This document shows, piece after piece, positions 49,095 to 60,817 of a stretch of DNA of 64,000 bases; the stretch's first letter is position 1; every line of letters begins with the position of its first letter. The notes beneath the pieces were generated by a model that was not told the origin of the DNA, searched no databases, and saw nothing but the letters and a program-made list of their open reading frames with translations. The stretch covers positions 1,054,001-1,118,000 of the forward strand of contig WJXW01000011.1 of NCBI GenBank assembly GCA_015832175.1, written 5' to 3'. The DNA comes from Paraphaeosphaeria minitans. Its lineage: Eukaryota > Ascomycota > Dothideomycetes > Pleosporales > Didymosphaeriaceae. Both the position numbers and the translations under genes were made by a program.

Positions 49095-52000
49095 ATTCTG
49101 TAATTATTATGCTCATATCTTACAGATTTAATAGCCTTTTAAATCTATTAAACTGCTAATAAGTAAGAGCCTTTATAAGGCTATCTGCTAGTATTTTACT
49201 AGTTAGAAGATATTCCACTTAAAACGATTCTTTTATATACTCTTACTATAACTATATGTTCTAAATATCTATATAGCGCAGTTAAGTAGTAATTCTTTTG
49301 TTCTTTCTAATCACTAAACAAATAGTTTAAAAATTGTCGTAATAGACCTTCTATAAAGGTCCTAGATCTAGAGTAAGCTTAGTAAAGAATCTCTTAATTA
49401 CTATAGCTTCTTTACTTATATGTTTAAGCGCTAGAAGCTCTACTTCTATTATTAAAGTAGTAATTTTGTTCTGTTAAGCTACTTTCTATAGGATAGCTCC
49501 TCTAAATAATAGGATAATATATCTATAGGAAGATCGCCGTAATATTAGATTATTAGCGAATAAGGCATCTCCACATATTAGTAGATTAGGTCTATTATAG
49601 CCACTAAAGACTATAGCCTGCTATCTAGTTTAATAGAGGTAAAGGATTATATAATTAATAGCAGCAAAGTGTTCTTTACTTAGATTTATTAGAAAGTGTG
49701 ATAGCTTTAACACTGCAAAGGCTATATTTAGGCGTAGCATAATTACTATATAGAGAGCTAATCCTACCTCTTCTTAAAAGAGCTTTATTTATTAAGGAGT
49801 AGCTTCTCCTATACTTAGAATAAGATCTTCTACTAATAGAGGTATAGGAGGGAAGCTCCTAAAGTTTAAAAGGTTAAACTTTTTCGTGATCTTATTAATA
49901 TAGGTATTATAGACTAGAGAAATCGATCTTACTTCTCTGTCCTTAATTACTTAAACACCTAGAAACTACTCTACTAGTCCTTTTAATTTAATCTTATATT
50001 TGTTTGCAATCTTCTTCTAAAAATCTAGGGCTTCTTTCTCTTTACTCTTATAATAGAGAAGAAGAATATTATTAACATAAAATAGAATAATAATACTTTA
50101 ATCACTATTAAAGAAAAGGCATAGCTCTTCTAGCAAAGCTAAGAGTCTATAAGATTACAGTAATTCTGCAAATTCCTTATACTAAAGAAGTGGTAAATCT
50201 CTTAAGCCATATAAAGCTTAATTTAATCTTACACACTTTCCTAGCTTTTTAAAACTATTAGGTAATTTATAAGTTACTAGATTAGCGGCTGTAATAAGAG
50301 TATTTAGAAACGCTCCTACTACATTAAATTGTAAGATTTCTAGATCAAATTCTACTACTAGAGCTATAGCTAATTAAAAAGATCTTACTACTAGGGTAGT
50401 AGTATAGGTAGAGTAGAGAGTATTCTTTTTCTAAAGATCTCCTTTTATAATAATTTGAGCTTTACACTTTTTAAAGTATCTATTTTAATTAAACTTATAG
50501 GTAAAGACCCACTTTAAAGGGAGTAGTTACTCTAACACCTCTAATTATTTAATCTCTGTCTAGGTACCTTTATCTTACAAAGTTAAGATCTCCTTATAAG
50601 TAGTAAGGAGGAATAGCTTCCTATATAGATAATTATAAAGGTGTTTCTATAGGGTTAGCTCTAGTGTAAGCTTGTCTCTATAAGTCTAAGCTGTATAAGA
50701 CGCTCTAGGCGCCTTTTTAAGCATAGAAGCGAATACTATCATATTTAGTATAATATATTCTTCTTGCTTAGACTAGGCCTCTACTACTCCTAGTATAAAC
50801 ATATACTCTAATATTACATTAAAATTACTTTAAAGATAATTAGTAATTAGTGTATAAGCACCTAGCTTCTACCTACCCCCTAGCTAATTATTCTAATTAT
50901 TTTGCTTTCTTAATCTTCGCAATAGCAGATAGCGATTTATTAGTTAGTTAATTTCTAGTACTTTACTACAATTTCGCCTACTTATTCTACTTGCCTCTAA
51001 ATAGATCTGCCTTCGCCTTTAGTGCGCTAGTAGGTTATCTACTTTATCTAGCGTAATTAAGTTATCTGCGCTAGGTTAATTAGTAACCTAATTAGTTTCT
51101 ACTAATAAATAGGGTATTAAATCCCTAGATTCTAGTGGGCTAGCTCTCCTAGTGGTGTTCTAGTAGCTACTAGATATCTCTTAATCGCTTAACAGATTAC
51201 CCCTAAGATTACCTAGCTCTAGTATCTAATTAGGGGTTACAAGTCCTATACTTCCTTTCCTACTTAAGTAAATTCTTAGCTGCTAGCTAGCTAAGCCTAT
51301 AGCTTACTTAGTAGTAGGTACCTTAGGTTCCTAATTACTTAGCTAGCCTGCTTTGCTTTTAATTACCTAAGGGTCACCTATAGGTCTAGTAGTAGTTCTT
51401 ATATACTTATTTGTTTTAGAAAGAATATTAAGCGCGTCTTTATACGCTTCTCCTAGATTGTTTAGCTCTCCTTCTTAGAGGCTTTCTACTATTTTTAACG
51501 CTTCTATTTTTAGAATAGATTATTCCTCTAATCCTTTATAGAATAAGGACTTATTAAACCTTACGTTTTGTGTAGTAATTACCTAATTAAGCTAGGGAAT
51601 CTATATTTAGTAGATATTAGAAGCTTTATAGCCTACTAAGTATCTAATATAGCCCCTAGAATTTACTTTAAATCCTCTTCTGTCTTGCCTAGCTACACAC
51701 TCCTAATCTAAAGGATAAGCTTAGTAGCTATAGGCGTAGATAGCACTCTAGTTTAGACAAAGATTAGCTGTCCTATATTGTGTTTTTACTAGTTTAAAAT
51801 AATAAAAATATTGTCTAAACTAAGCATCTAACGTTTTATTAGGTAATTAATAGCCTAATACTAGGCTAGAAATTATTCCTTAGAGCTAGCATGCCGCTTA
51901 TATAATCTTAGGCTAGAGATTTAATAGCAGATTTACGCTTATTTATATTTTAATTACTTTTGTTATAAGCTTTTAGCCTACTCTTTCTGTAGCGCTATTA

Positions 52001-54272
52001 GGCTTATGCGTATAGGGTGGTAGTCTACTAATTATTATTCCTTCCTAATTAGCCCAAAATTCGTACTAGGATTTCCCTCTCTATAGAAGTGTTGCTGTAT
52101 TATTGTCCTAGTGGATTTTTGTGATTTGAAGCTTATATTTTGTATTAATAAGAGCTAAGAAATCCTGCTACACTCTTATTATTTTAGAAAGCGTCTTTGT
52201 TCTAAGATTAAAAATGTAAGGTTTCTTACTAAATTCTTCTTTAATTAGCAAAACCTAGTTTTCTCTATTTTAAGTAGTGGGTATATTAAATAGATCCTAG
52301 GATAATAAGTGAAATAGCCTAGGTAATTATTCTCTAGGTCTCTTAGAGATTACCTAGGTTATGTGTGCAGTAGCACAGTGCTTATAATCCTTTTTTAATA
52401 TTCTAGTAATCTTTACACCTTAGGCTGCAGTTACTAGAGCTTATAGGGCTCTACTTCCTATATACCCTACTTAAAGGTGCTAGAGGTCTTTAGAATCTAA
52501 TCTCTTAATATTAACCTAGGATAATCCTTTAGTAGTTACACTTATAATAATTAGACAAGAGCGGATTAGCTTATATTATAGGAAAGTAAGGTTATACTCA
52601 CATTTTAGGTCTACTAAAATAACGCTTTATTCTAGGCTTCTAATCCTAAGAGTGTAATCTAAACTAAGGTACTAAATCTTTACTTTCTTTAAAAGAGCTT
52701 CTAATATAATATTTATATAAAAGCCTTCTACTACTCTTACTCCTTAGAGTAGTAGATCTTCTATAAATCTCTTATTTTTTCTATGCAAAGCGTTCTTAAT
52801 TAGTCTATTACTAATTCCTAAGATTAGGAGGCTTTATGTACCTACCTTTACACTCTTATTTAATAATTAAAACGTCCTAGGAATAAGTTTTTCGCAATTA
52901 TTAACTAGGTAAACTATTGTAGCACTGTCTAGTATTGTACATTCTAATAGAGGATAAGCGTTAGAATGTAGAGTAGAGTAGACACCTAATACTCTATTGT
53001 CTATAGGCAGATTAAATGGGTTTAGTAGAGTAGCAGTAATACTACTAGGATACTTAATAGTCTTAGTGGAGGATTATTTCTTATTCTATTCTACCTTTGT
53101 AATCGCATTACAAAGGTTTAACTACTTAGGCTACTTAAGTTAATTAAGAATCTCTAATTTTTCTTTATTAGTAAGATTAAATAATAATATTCTATCCTAA
53201 GGTAATCTAGCTATTGCGGTTTAAAGTCTTTAGCACTCTATTAGTTTCTACCTATAAGTATAGGGCTTATAGGGACAGTTTAGTTATTTCTTTGTCTAAT
53301 TAGACGAACTAGAACTATTAGAGTTAGTAGATTATCTTAATAATCCATTAAAAGTGGCGAATACCCTACTTATTTTATTAGAACTAGATTAGATTAAATG
53401 CTCCTAGACAAGCGCCAAAAATACCTTCCCTAGATTATCTAGCGTAATCTAATTCTGTCCTAGCGTCTTATCCTAGATTAGCTGTTAGTTTATTAATCAG
53501 GCCTAATCTAGTGCTATACGCGCGGTAATTATATTTAGGAAATCTTAGGTAGTAAGTAGTCTGCTAATTTCGCTAATTAAGTAGGTCTTCGCTTTTTAAT
53601 AGAGGAGCTGCCACTCTTTAAACTAGGTCTTAGGACTTTGTTTTACCTGCTTAGCCTTCTTAAGATAAGCGTAGTATAAAGCTTAAATATTATTCTGTGT
53701 AGCTCCTTTATTTAGTGCGAGATCTTCTTTTAAGAGTTAAATTAGGGACTAAAGCGTAGTTTAGCGTGTATTAACTAGAGTAATTATGGCAGGAGCAAGT
53801 AGATTAGGCGATACTATAGCGTTTACCTAAGTCTAGAGATTCTGTATCTTAGTATAGTCTACTTACTAGTCTAAAACTACTACTCTATATTCTGCTATTT
53901 ATAAAGGAAAGCTCTTCTTATCTATTTTATACTTAGTAAGCTCTGCTTTGTATAATTAAATACTCGCTATAGAGGCTATATCCGCAATTAGTAATAGTTT
54001 CTGTAGGAGTAGAGGTTGTTCTAGCTTTGCGTAATTAATTGCTAGAGCGTTAATTGCCTTTAGGTTAATTTAGTTCTAGATTCCTTTTGAGTTTACTTAG
54101 AATTAAAGCTAGACAAACTAGTAGGGCTAACTAGCGCAATTAATAAGCTGTACTTCTACTATTTTAACAATTTTTGTGATTAGAAATAGGGGGTTATATT
54201 ATAGAGAGGTTCTAAATAGAGTGTTGTATAATAATTTAAGCGTTACTAAGTAAGTAGGGAGAATTATCCTAC
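49095..54272 (-). pseudogene. Gag-pol remains of Copia copy 2
   Basis: Minus strand; same order of integrase, reverse transcriptase and RNase H as copy 1, with fewer changed Trp and Gln codons. Not functional because of repeated TAA/TAG stops and the altered YVDD box. Confidence 0.82.
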
Positions 54273-54295
54273 GTTCTAAGCGCTGGGCTCATAAC
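54273..54295 (-). promoter_or_regulatory. Primer-binding site of Copia copy 2, half-tRNA (initiator Met) type
   Basis: GTTATGAGCCCAGCGCTT follows the LTR on the minus strand. It matches the complement of the anticodon arm of eukaryotic initiator tRNA-Met (GCUGGGCUCAUAAC), with a mismatch pattern toward its end. Confidence 0.68.
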
Positions 54296-54490
54296 TGTTG
54301 TAGTAAAAAGGGCTCAAACTATTATAGGATATTCAGGAGCAGAGTTGTAAAGAATACAAAGAGCTGATTGTAAGAAAGGATACTAAAAGGGCAGACTATA
54401 TATAAAAGAAACGAGCCTCTTGGCAAGAATCCCGTGATCTGAATTAGTGGATCCAAAAAGAATCACGGAAGTGAGTGTTTTACTTTAACA
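54296..54490 (-). repeat. LTR of Copia copy 2 (5' LTR in element orientation)
   Basis: 195 bp, TGTTGTAGTAAAAAGG...TTTTACTTTAACA, followed by the AGATT duplication. Confidence 0.9.
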
Positions 54491-54495
54491 AGATT

Positions 54496-54630
54496 CTAGT
54501 AAACTATATTATTAACCTATTACACTTTGTAAGATACTATTATATTAATAAGACCTTCCACCTCTATAAGTACTCCTGCCTAAGAACTAACCTTAACCCT
54601 TTAGGACTAGCTACCCTCTTGGATTTAACA
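54496..54630 (+). repeat. 3' LTR of Gypsy element B, right piece
   Basis: 135 bp ending GGATTTAACA; completes the LTR split by Copia copy 2 and is followed directly by the AAAGA target duplication of element B. Confidence 0.9.
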
Positions 54631-54635
54631 AAAGA

Positions 54636-55181
54636 ATAGTATATAGGTCTTTACCGCCTCTCTATACAATATCTAAAAAGCCCTTACTAAGAAACTAAGG
54701 CTAGACCTAAAAGTAGCACTTCTAGAGGTGTTTTAAGACCTCTAGCCTATTTCTAGTAAAAAGGAAGTAGATAAGCTACCTCTATTTTATAGTGCTAAGA
54801 GTAGACTACGTAATACTACTTATTAAGAAAAATAGAAAGGACCCTAAGATACCCTATAGCCCGTTTTAGAATATATTATAGGATAAACTTCTAGTTCTAA
54901 AAAAAGACCTAACTAAGTACTCTAACTAAAACTTTATCTAGATTAGTAAATTAAGCGTAGTAGCCCTAGTCCTATCTATAAAGAAACTTAAAAGAGGCCT
55001 AGCTTTTACGTTAATTATAGGGCCCTTAACGCACTATTAGAGAAGAACTACTACTTACTACTACTAATTAGTAAAACGCTGCAACTTGTATTAAAGGTAA
55101 AGTGGTATATAAAACTAGACGTTAGCTTAGTCTTTTATAAACTTTAGATAGTAGAAGGAGAAGAATAGAAAATAGCCTTCT
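54636..55181 (+). pseudogene. Reverse-transcriptase part of Gypsy element A
   Basis: Continuation of the element split by Gypsy B. On the plus strand the RT start is readable with YVNYRALNAL and, further on, LISKTLQLVLKVKWYIKLDVS, then IVEGEE*KIAFL. These are the first RT blocks of Ty3/Gypsy elements. The reading ends abruptly at 55,181 where an inverted LTR begins. Confidence 0.75.
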
Positions 55182-55397
55182 TATAAGGTCTAGTTATAGG
55201 CAATAGTACTTGCTTCACACTAGGAAGGATAGTGAAAGGATAACTCTAGTAATATTAATAGAATAATACTTGTCTTATGTAGAGTTAACGCGTAGTGTAG
55301 GTTTTACGCAGCTAGCTCGCTTAGCGCATAGACCTTCTATAAGGCCTTAGCGCTAGATACTACAACACTATAATAATATTATAATCTACTTATTACA
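55182..55397 (-). repeat. 216-bp LTR, inverted, RIP-mutated
   Basis: Starts TATAAGGTCTAG and ends CTTATTACA on the plus strand. It is the reverse complement of the LTR at 55,953-56,168; end to end both are 216 bp. Most differences are C-to-T or G-to-A in CpA/TpG contexts, with this copy carrying the mutated state. No matching duplication is seen at 55,177-55,181 (CTTCT) and 55,398-55,402 (GAACC), so it is a junction with a rearranged or truncated element, not a simple solo LTR. Confidence 0.8.
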
Positions 55398-55952
55398 GAA
55401 CCTCCTTTTCTAGCTGTAGTCCTTTGCAGTATACTATAGCCTTAATAAAAACCTTACCCTATAGGAAAGGAAAAGAGTGTCTATAGGGTGCGTATTATGT
55501 ATTATAAAGCTCCTACGCCTTCTATTTGCTATAGCCTTTTATAATATAGGGTAGTAGGGCTATATAGTGTTAATGTTGTTTTAATCTTTGTGTGCTCTCT
55601 ACCTATATAATACATAAATAATATATTTTTAGTATAGATAGAGCGCTTAATCTTTAAATAACCCCCTTAATTACTTAAGATATTATACTACCTAGTGCCT
55701 AAATATATTAAGAAGTCTAATTTTTATAATACTACTACTTTTATGTTTAGCGAAGATGCTAAGCGTATAAACTATAATATAGTGGTTATAATTTATATAC
55801 GCTGTATATAGAACTTAGTAAAACTCCCTAAGGACTATACTAAAGATAATAATAAGCGCTATAACTATTATATTAAAAGTAATTATAGAAAGTGTAACTT
55901 AGTATATCTAAAGTTGCATATTATATATACGCTTTAGCTAATATTTATAAGT
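55398..55952 (+). pseudogene. Cys-motif reading frame of unknown element, left part
   Basis: From about 55,695 a plus-strand frame reads VPKYIKKSNFYN, then MFSEDAKRINYN, then YIRCI*NLVKLP and NKRYNYYIKSNYRKCNLV, an apparent C-x2-C ... C-x2-C-x(6)-C motif with several Cys turned into Tyr. Such motifs are frequent in repeat-associated fungal proteins. The frame is interrupted at 55,952 by a solo LTR and seems to go on after it. The stretch 55,398-55,690 is unassigned. Confidence 0.4.
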
Positions 55953-56168
55953 TGTAACGGGTAGATCACGATATTATTGTGGTGTTGTGGTATCTAGCGC
56001 CAAGGCCTTATAGAGGGTCTGTGCGCTAAGCGAGCCAGCTGCGTAAAACCTGCGCCGCGCGTTAACTTAACACAAGACAAGTATTATTCTATTAATATTA
56101 CTAGAGTTATCCTTTCACTGTCCTTCCTGGTGTGAAGCAAGTACTATTGCCTATAACCAGACCTCACA
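55953..56168 (+). repeat. Solo LTR, 216 bp, almost free of RIP
   Basis: Starts TGTAACGGGTAGATC and ends CCAGACCTCACA, flanked by a perfect 5-bp duplication TAAGT (55,948-55,952 and 56,169-56,173). It keeps many CA, TG and CG dinucleotides (for example GCGAGCCAGCTGCG and CCTGCGCCGCGCG), in sharp contrast to its surroundings. A full element evidently inserted and then recombined out between its LTRs. Confidence 0.85.
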
Positions 56169-56173
56169 TAAGT

Positions 56174-58304
56174 GCTAAAGGCGATAAATAGGCGCCTTAA
56201 TCGCTTATACGCCCTTTATAACTGCTACTATATTATAGTTATAGAGACCCTAGGTAGGTAGTATAAGACAGATAAGCGTGTAAAGGTAGTAGGCCTAAAG
56301 CTAGCTTATTACTAAAAGTAATTTAACTTAGAGCTAGCTAACTACTAGCGTGTTATAGCTTATGTTAGTATACTTATAGGTATAGTAACCTAGGTGCCTA
56401 CTACTAGCCCTTAGTATCTAGACTTAATCCTAGTAAAGTAGTATTAGATTACTAATACTTTTAAGGCAGTTATTCCCCTTATATAGTAGATAGTAAGTTT
56501 ACACTTTTTCTACACTTAAAATATATACTAATAACTTATTTTAGGTTAATCTAGCGTCTACTCCTTACTATAATAAGGGCAACTTAGACAATAGTAATAA
56601 AAAAAGTAGAAAGAAGGTTACTACTAGAGGTGTAGTAGGTAAAAATAGTAAGAATAGTAAAAATAATAAATATAATAAGTAGTAGGGGCGTAGGTAGCGT
56701 GTAGTTTAGTTAGATCACTTCTTAGAAGCTAGCCTTTATCTACAATAGTCTAAGGATAGCTCCTAGAGTTATATAAGCTACTAGTAGGGGGTAGACTTTA
56801 CTTAAAGCCCCTAAAGGTAGTAAAGACCCTTTTACTTAGTATATAAGAAGAGAGCTAGTAATAGGTAACTTAAACCTACCTTTAACACTTAAGTAGTGTA
56901 TTCTAGTTACTAAAAAGAAGCGTAGTAAGCTTTATACTATATATTAACTTTATACGTTAGAAGACAAAATCTCCTAACTTAAAAGTATAAGCTAAACCCC
57001 TAGCCTAGTAGCCGCTACTAAGGACATTAAAATCGTATCTACTTATATATATAAGCGGGACACGCCTATAGTATATATAGTAATATATATTAAGTATGCG
57101 TTTTAATCTAAGGACCCTATTAAATATAGAGGTAAGAACCTTAAAGAATACTATAAATTGTTCTATTCTTATAAGGTGGCCTTTTGCCTCTTACTATAAG
57201 AATTTATATAAGATAGAGATAAGGTTATCTAGGTAATATAGTATCTTATAGGTAACCTAAGAGAACTATAGTATATATACTATAAGCGCACCTTTAAAGC
57301 TAAGAGAGAAATACCTACCTAGAAGTACTTTAAGTAGTACATACTTAACTTACTTTTAGATCTAGTAAATTATAGTCTAGAAGTAGCTACAGTGTATACT
57401 TAGGTAATATAGTAAAAAGACTAAACTATTTACTCCTTTATAACCTACCTTAATATTTTTAAAAATTAACTTATACCTTATACTAAGAAGTAAAGGGTGC
57501 AGCACCTCTTCTCTAAGCTTAAACCTAAGCTATAGAGGGCTATTACTAACTAGTATTAGGTGCCTATAACTAAGGAAGATCTTATTGCTTTAGGCTCTAT
57601 GCTTAAGTGAAACCTACGCTACGCACCTATAATAAAGAAGTTAAGCCTACGTTATGTATTAAAGAAATCTAAGAATACTATACTAAACTACTAAATATCT
57701 AAAGACAACAGTAAGACCTAGAATAAGAAAAGTGTTACCTACTATAAGTGCTATAAAACTAGCTACTATACTAATAAATATAAAGGTAGTAATTCGAATT
57801 AGATTCCTATATAAGTAAACTATATAAGAAAAGGCTAAGCCTTACTTATAACCTAGATATAGTAAGGCGCCTACTAATTTATATATTACTAGATATAAAG
57901 CGCATATATAGTGTAGTTAGAAATATAGGCGTACAGAGGGAACTCTAAATAAGTCTTAATCTATAGGCTAATATTAGCCTAATTAGCTAGATTATTACTA
58001 TTAAAATAAATTTAAAGCCTATTAAAGGGACTAAGCTCCCTAAACTAGAATAGATTAGGGCCTTAAAGTAGAGTACCTACACTACCTATACGCTCTAGGT
58101 GCGTATTATAAATAATATAGGGGTAGAGCGTAGGATAAAAACCACTATCTATAGTGTTAATAAAGAAGGAATTCCCCTCCTACTTAGTAACCCCTTCTTA
58201 TAAAAAAGGGATATCTACTTTAATTACAGCTTATAAACATAGCGCTAGGGCTATACTATAGCTTTGATACAGCTTATTACTATAAGGGACTTTAAAGATA
58301 ATAT
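56174..58304 (+). mobile_element. Gypsy element C, gag and protease remains
   Basis: Plus-strand remains of gag: NLKEYYKLFYSYKVAFCLLL, then IGNLRELQYIYYKR, then LFSKLKPKLQRA-like sequence. A zinc knuckle at about 57,734-57,785 reads VTYYKCYKTSYYTNKYKGS, in which the CCHC residues are partly Tyr. Then comes protease at about 57,870-58,300, with RIINNIGVERRIKTTIYSVN and GIPLLLSNPFL followed by FNYSLQT, the downstream retropepsin pattern. It is cut at 58,309 by an inverted LTR of family B. The first 700 bp may belong to the Cys-motif frame interrupted by the solo LTR. Confidence 0.65.
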
Positions 58305-58309
58305 AGAGT

Positions 58310-58790
58310 TGTTAAATCTAAGAGGGTAGCTAGTCCTAAAGGGTTAAGGTTAGTTCTTAGGCAGGAGTACTTATAGAAGGTAAAAGGTCTTATTAATATA
58401 ATAGTATTTTATAAAGTGTAATAAGTTAATAATTTGGTCTACTAGAATCTAAATAATAGATTAATAAACAGATTAAATATAAGTATAAGAAGCTTATTCT
58501 CGCGTTCCTATATACTACGTAATCCTACACGTCCTAGAGTCCTATATATCCTAGAGTCCTATATATCCTAGAGTCCTATATATCCTAGAGTCCTATATGT
58601 CCTAGAGCGCTATATAGGCAAGTCCTATGTGTCCTAGAGCTCCTGTATAGGCGAGGCCTATATAGTCTTTAGGACCCCTAGAACCTATAACCTATCACCT
58701 AACTGCTTAGTTAGCTAACTCTAGCAGACTAGTAGTCTAGAAGTATAATAAGCTTATGCCCTACTACTTACGCACAGCTAGATCCTAATA
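58310..58790 (-). repeat. LTR of the inverted family-B Gypsy copy
   Basis: 481 bp, reads TGTTAAATCTAAGAGG...GATCCTAATA on the plus strand, the reverse complement of the 463-bp LTRs of element B. It is 18 bp longer, about one unit of the internal ~17-bp repeat (GTCCTATATATCCTAGA) at about 58,530-58,610. Confidence 0.88.
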
Positions 58791-60817
58791 TTATTCTTCC
58801 TCTCTAAGCTTAATATCTTTATAAGTTAACTACTTACAAAGTTATTATTTTATTCTGTTTAATATTACTATAGTTAAGCTAATTATTTTAAGAAATACTG
58901 CGTTTTTGCGATAGTTACCTATTTATACTATGTTAAAAAGAAATATACTTATTATTTTTCCTTTTTATACTCTTAGTGTACTAACTGCGTTAAATAAGGA
59001 AACTAGAAGTGTAAATCTAAAGAGATCCTTTTACTAGATTATTTAAAAATAGATACTAAAATAGAGAGGTTAGAAAAGTTAGAGGCTAAAGAAGAGGTAA
59101 AGCTCTATATTAAGGAAGAGCTAGCTAAGGTAGCTCTTCTTTACGCCTATTAGGTGTAAGAGAAGATAGCGCGCTTACGCGATTAGTAAAAGAAATTATA
59201 TTAGAAAAAATAAGAATTGTTTAATTATAGTATAAGTACTATAGATAAGTTAGAAGCGCTTAAGGCGTAGAAGGAGTTAGCGTAGGCTACTACGTTAATA
59301 AATTCTAATACGCTGTTAGGCGCTAAGGTAATTAATTAATCTATTTTATAGGCTAGCCTTTATACTAGTGGTAAATCCTAGGTGCGTTTTTTTATAATTT
59401 CTAGCGTTTAATTATAGAAGTTGTTTATCTATTATTAATAGTTAGATAGGTTATCTTTAGGTTCCTATATATTCTACTAGGTAAATACCCTTTCTACTTA
59501 ATAAGGTATTCTTTAGTGTCTGTGTACGCATTATATACTTATAGGATTTATTCTACTTTAAATTTAGTTTCTTCCTAAGCTTAGTAATAGAAGGTGGTTT
59601 TAATTAGCGTTTCTAGGTCTGCTAGTTCTAATAAGAATATATAGAATACTAGGTGTATCTTTGCGTTAGCTAGTAGTTCTAATTTATAGTTTACTAGTAA
59701 TATTTGTTCAGAAATGTAAAATAGTCTAACCTTAATATAATCTAGTTTCTTATTTTTCTTTTTTTAAGTTTAAAGGTTCTTTGTAAGTAAATATACTTTA
59801 TCCCCCTTTTTTAGCTAAGGTGCTATTTTTTGTTTTTAATTTTAGTAAGAAATTAATTGCTACTAAGCTTTCTTAAAATTCTTTTAGAGTTATTAGTGTA
59901 TTTTCTCTATATTTTCTACTATATCTATAGCTTCTTTTGCTTTAATTGTTATAGGAAATTGTTAATTAAAGAAATGTAGGTGTCTTTTGTAGTTTATATA
60001 GAATAGTGTATATCTTAATACACTAATACTTTGTTATTATAGGCTAACTGTGCTATAGGTAGTAATAAAACCTAGTTATTCTTCTAACTGTTGCAGTAGA
60101 TGCGTAGGTATATTTCTATAGTTTAGTTCGTACGTTCTATCTGTCTATTTATTTATAGATAGTAAGCCGTTAATAGCTTTTATTTTGTTCTAAGTAGGGC
60201 TATAAGCGTTATCTAATAATTTAACGTAAAGAGCTTATCTCTGTCGCTAATAATTATTTTTAGGATTCTGTAGTGTCTAATTAGTTAGTCTAGGATAAAA
60301 AAAGCAAGTTCCTTTGCCATTATTCTTTTAAGACATAGAATAAGCTTAATATACTTAGTTAGTTAGCAGACTATTACTAGTATACTGTTGTATTTAATTC
60401 CTGTTATTAGATCCTTAGAGTTTAGAATTCTTATAACAAAATCTATAGCAATGTCTTCCTATAGTGCTGTTAGTATTCTAATTACTTATATCTCTCTATA
60501 TTTAAGGTGTGTGCTGTGTTTATTCCTATGCTATCTTAATTCCTTCTATAGTAATAATGTGTCCTAGGAATTTAAGTTAATTAACGTTAAACTTATATTT
60601 CTTAAGTTTAATACAAAGGCATACTTTGTCTAGTGCTTCTAGTACTATCTGTATATACTTAGTGTAGTCTAATTTGTTTTTAGAAAAGACAAGGATATTA
60701 TCTATATACGCAATAACAAATATATCTAGATATTTATAAAGTACGTTATTAATAAGTGCTATAAAAGCTACTAGTGCGTTTATAAGTCTAAAAGGTATAA
60801 CTTTATATTTAAATTAT
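58310..60817 (-). mobile_element. Gypsy element of family B, inverted partial copy
   Basis: Reading the minus strand right to left from its truncated side: RT box YIDN at about 60,708-60,697 preceded by FKYKVIPFRLINAL near 60,815-60,770, then integrase, chromodomain (about 59,560-59,440) and the 3' LTR at 58,310-58,790. The reading is cut at 60,817 by another element, so gag and most of RT are outside this window or lost. Sequence matches element B throughout, including the tail before the LTR. The insertion is in the protease region of element C. Confidence 0.83.

Larger units (their letters stand above)
47173..54490 (-). mobile_element. Copia element, copy 2 (minus orientation), complete with LTRs
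   Basis: 7,318 bp, same family and orientation as copy 1, with 195-bp LTRs and a perfect target duplication AGATT (47,168-47,172 and 54,491-54,495). It is inserted in the 3' LTR of Gypsy B. It is visibly less mutated than copy 1: more TG and CA remain, for example AGCGCTGGGCTCAT next to the right LTR. RT box YVNN at 50,079-50,068, integrase near 52,090-51,870. It is still full of stops. Confidence 0.9.
33225..54630 (+). mobile_element. Gypsy element B (chromodomain type), full length, interrupted by two Copia insertions
   Basis: It is bounded by 463-bp LTRs and a perfect 5-bp target duplication AAAGA at 33,220-33,224 and 54,631-54,635. Removing the two Copia insertions and their duplications leaves about 6.76 kb. 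Order on the plus strand is LTR, gag with zinc knuckle, protease, reverse transcriptase, RNase H, integrase, chromodomain, polypurine tract (AAAGGGGGAAAATAA, 46,830-46,844), LTR, which is the Gypsy (Ty3) order with a C-terminal chromodomain. All reading frames are riddled with TAA/TAG stops, so it is immobile. Confidence 0.88.

Noticed and set aside
55182..56168. A ~990-bp element with long terminal inverted repeats (MITE-like)
   Set aside because: The right arm has its own perfect TAAGT duplication and TG...CA ends, so it is a solo LTR. The left arm is an older inverted LTR of the same family. They are not the ends of one DNA transposon.
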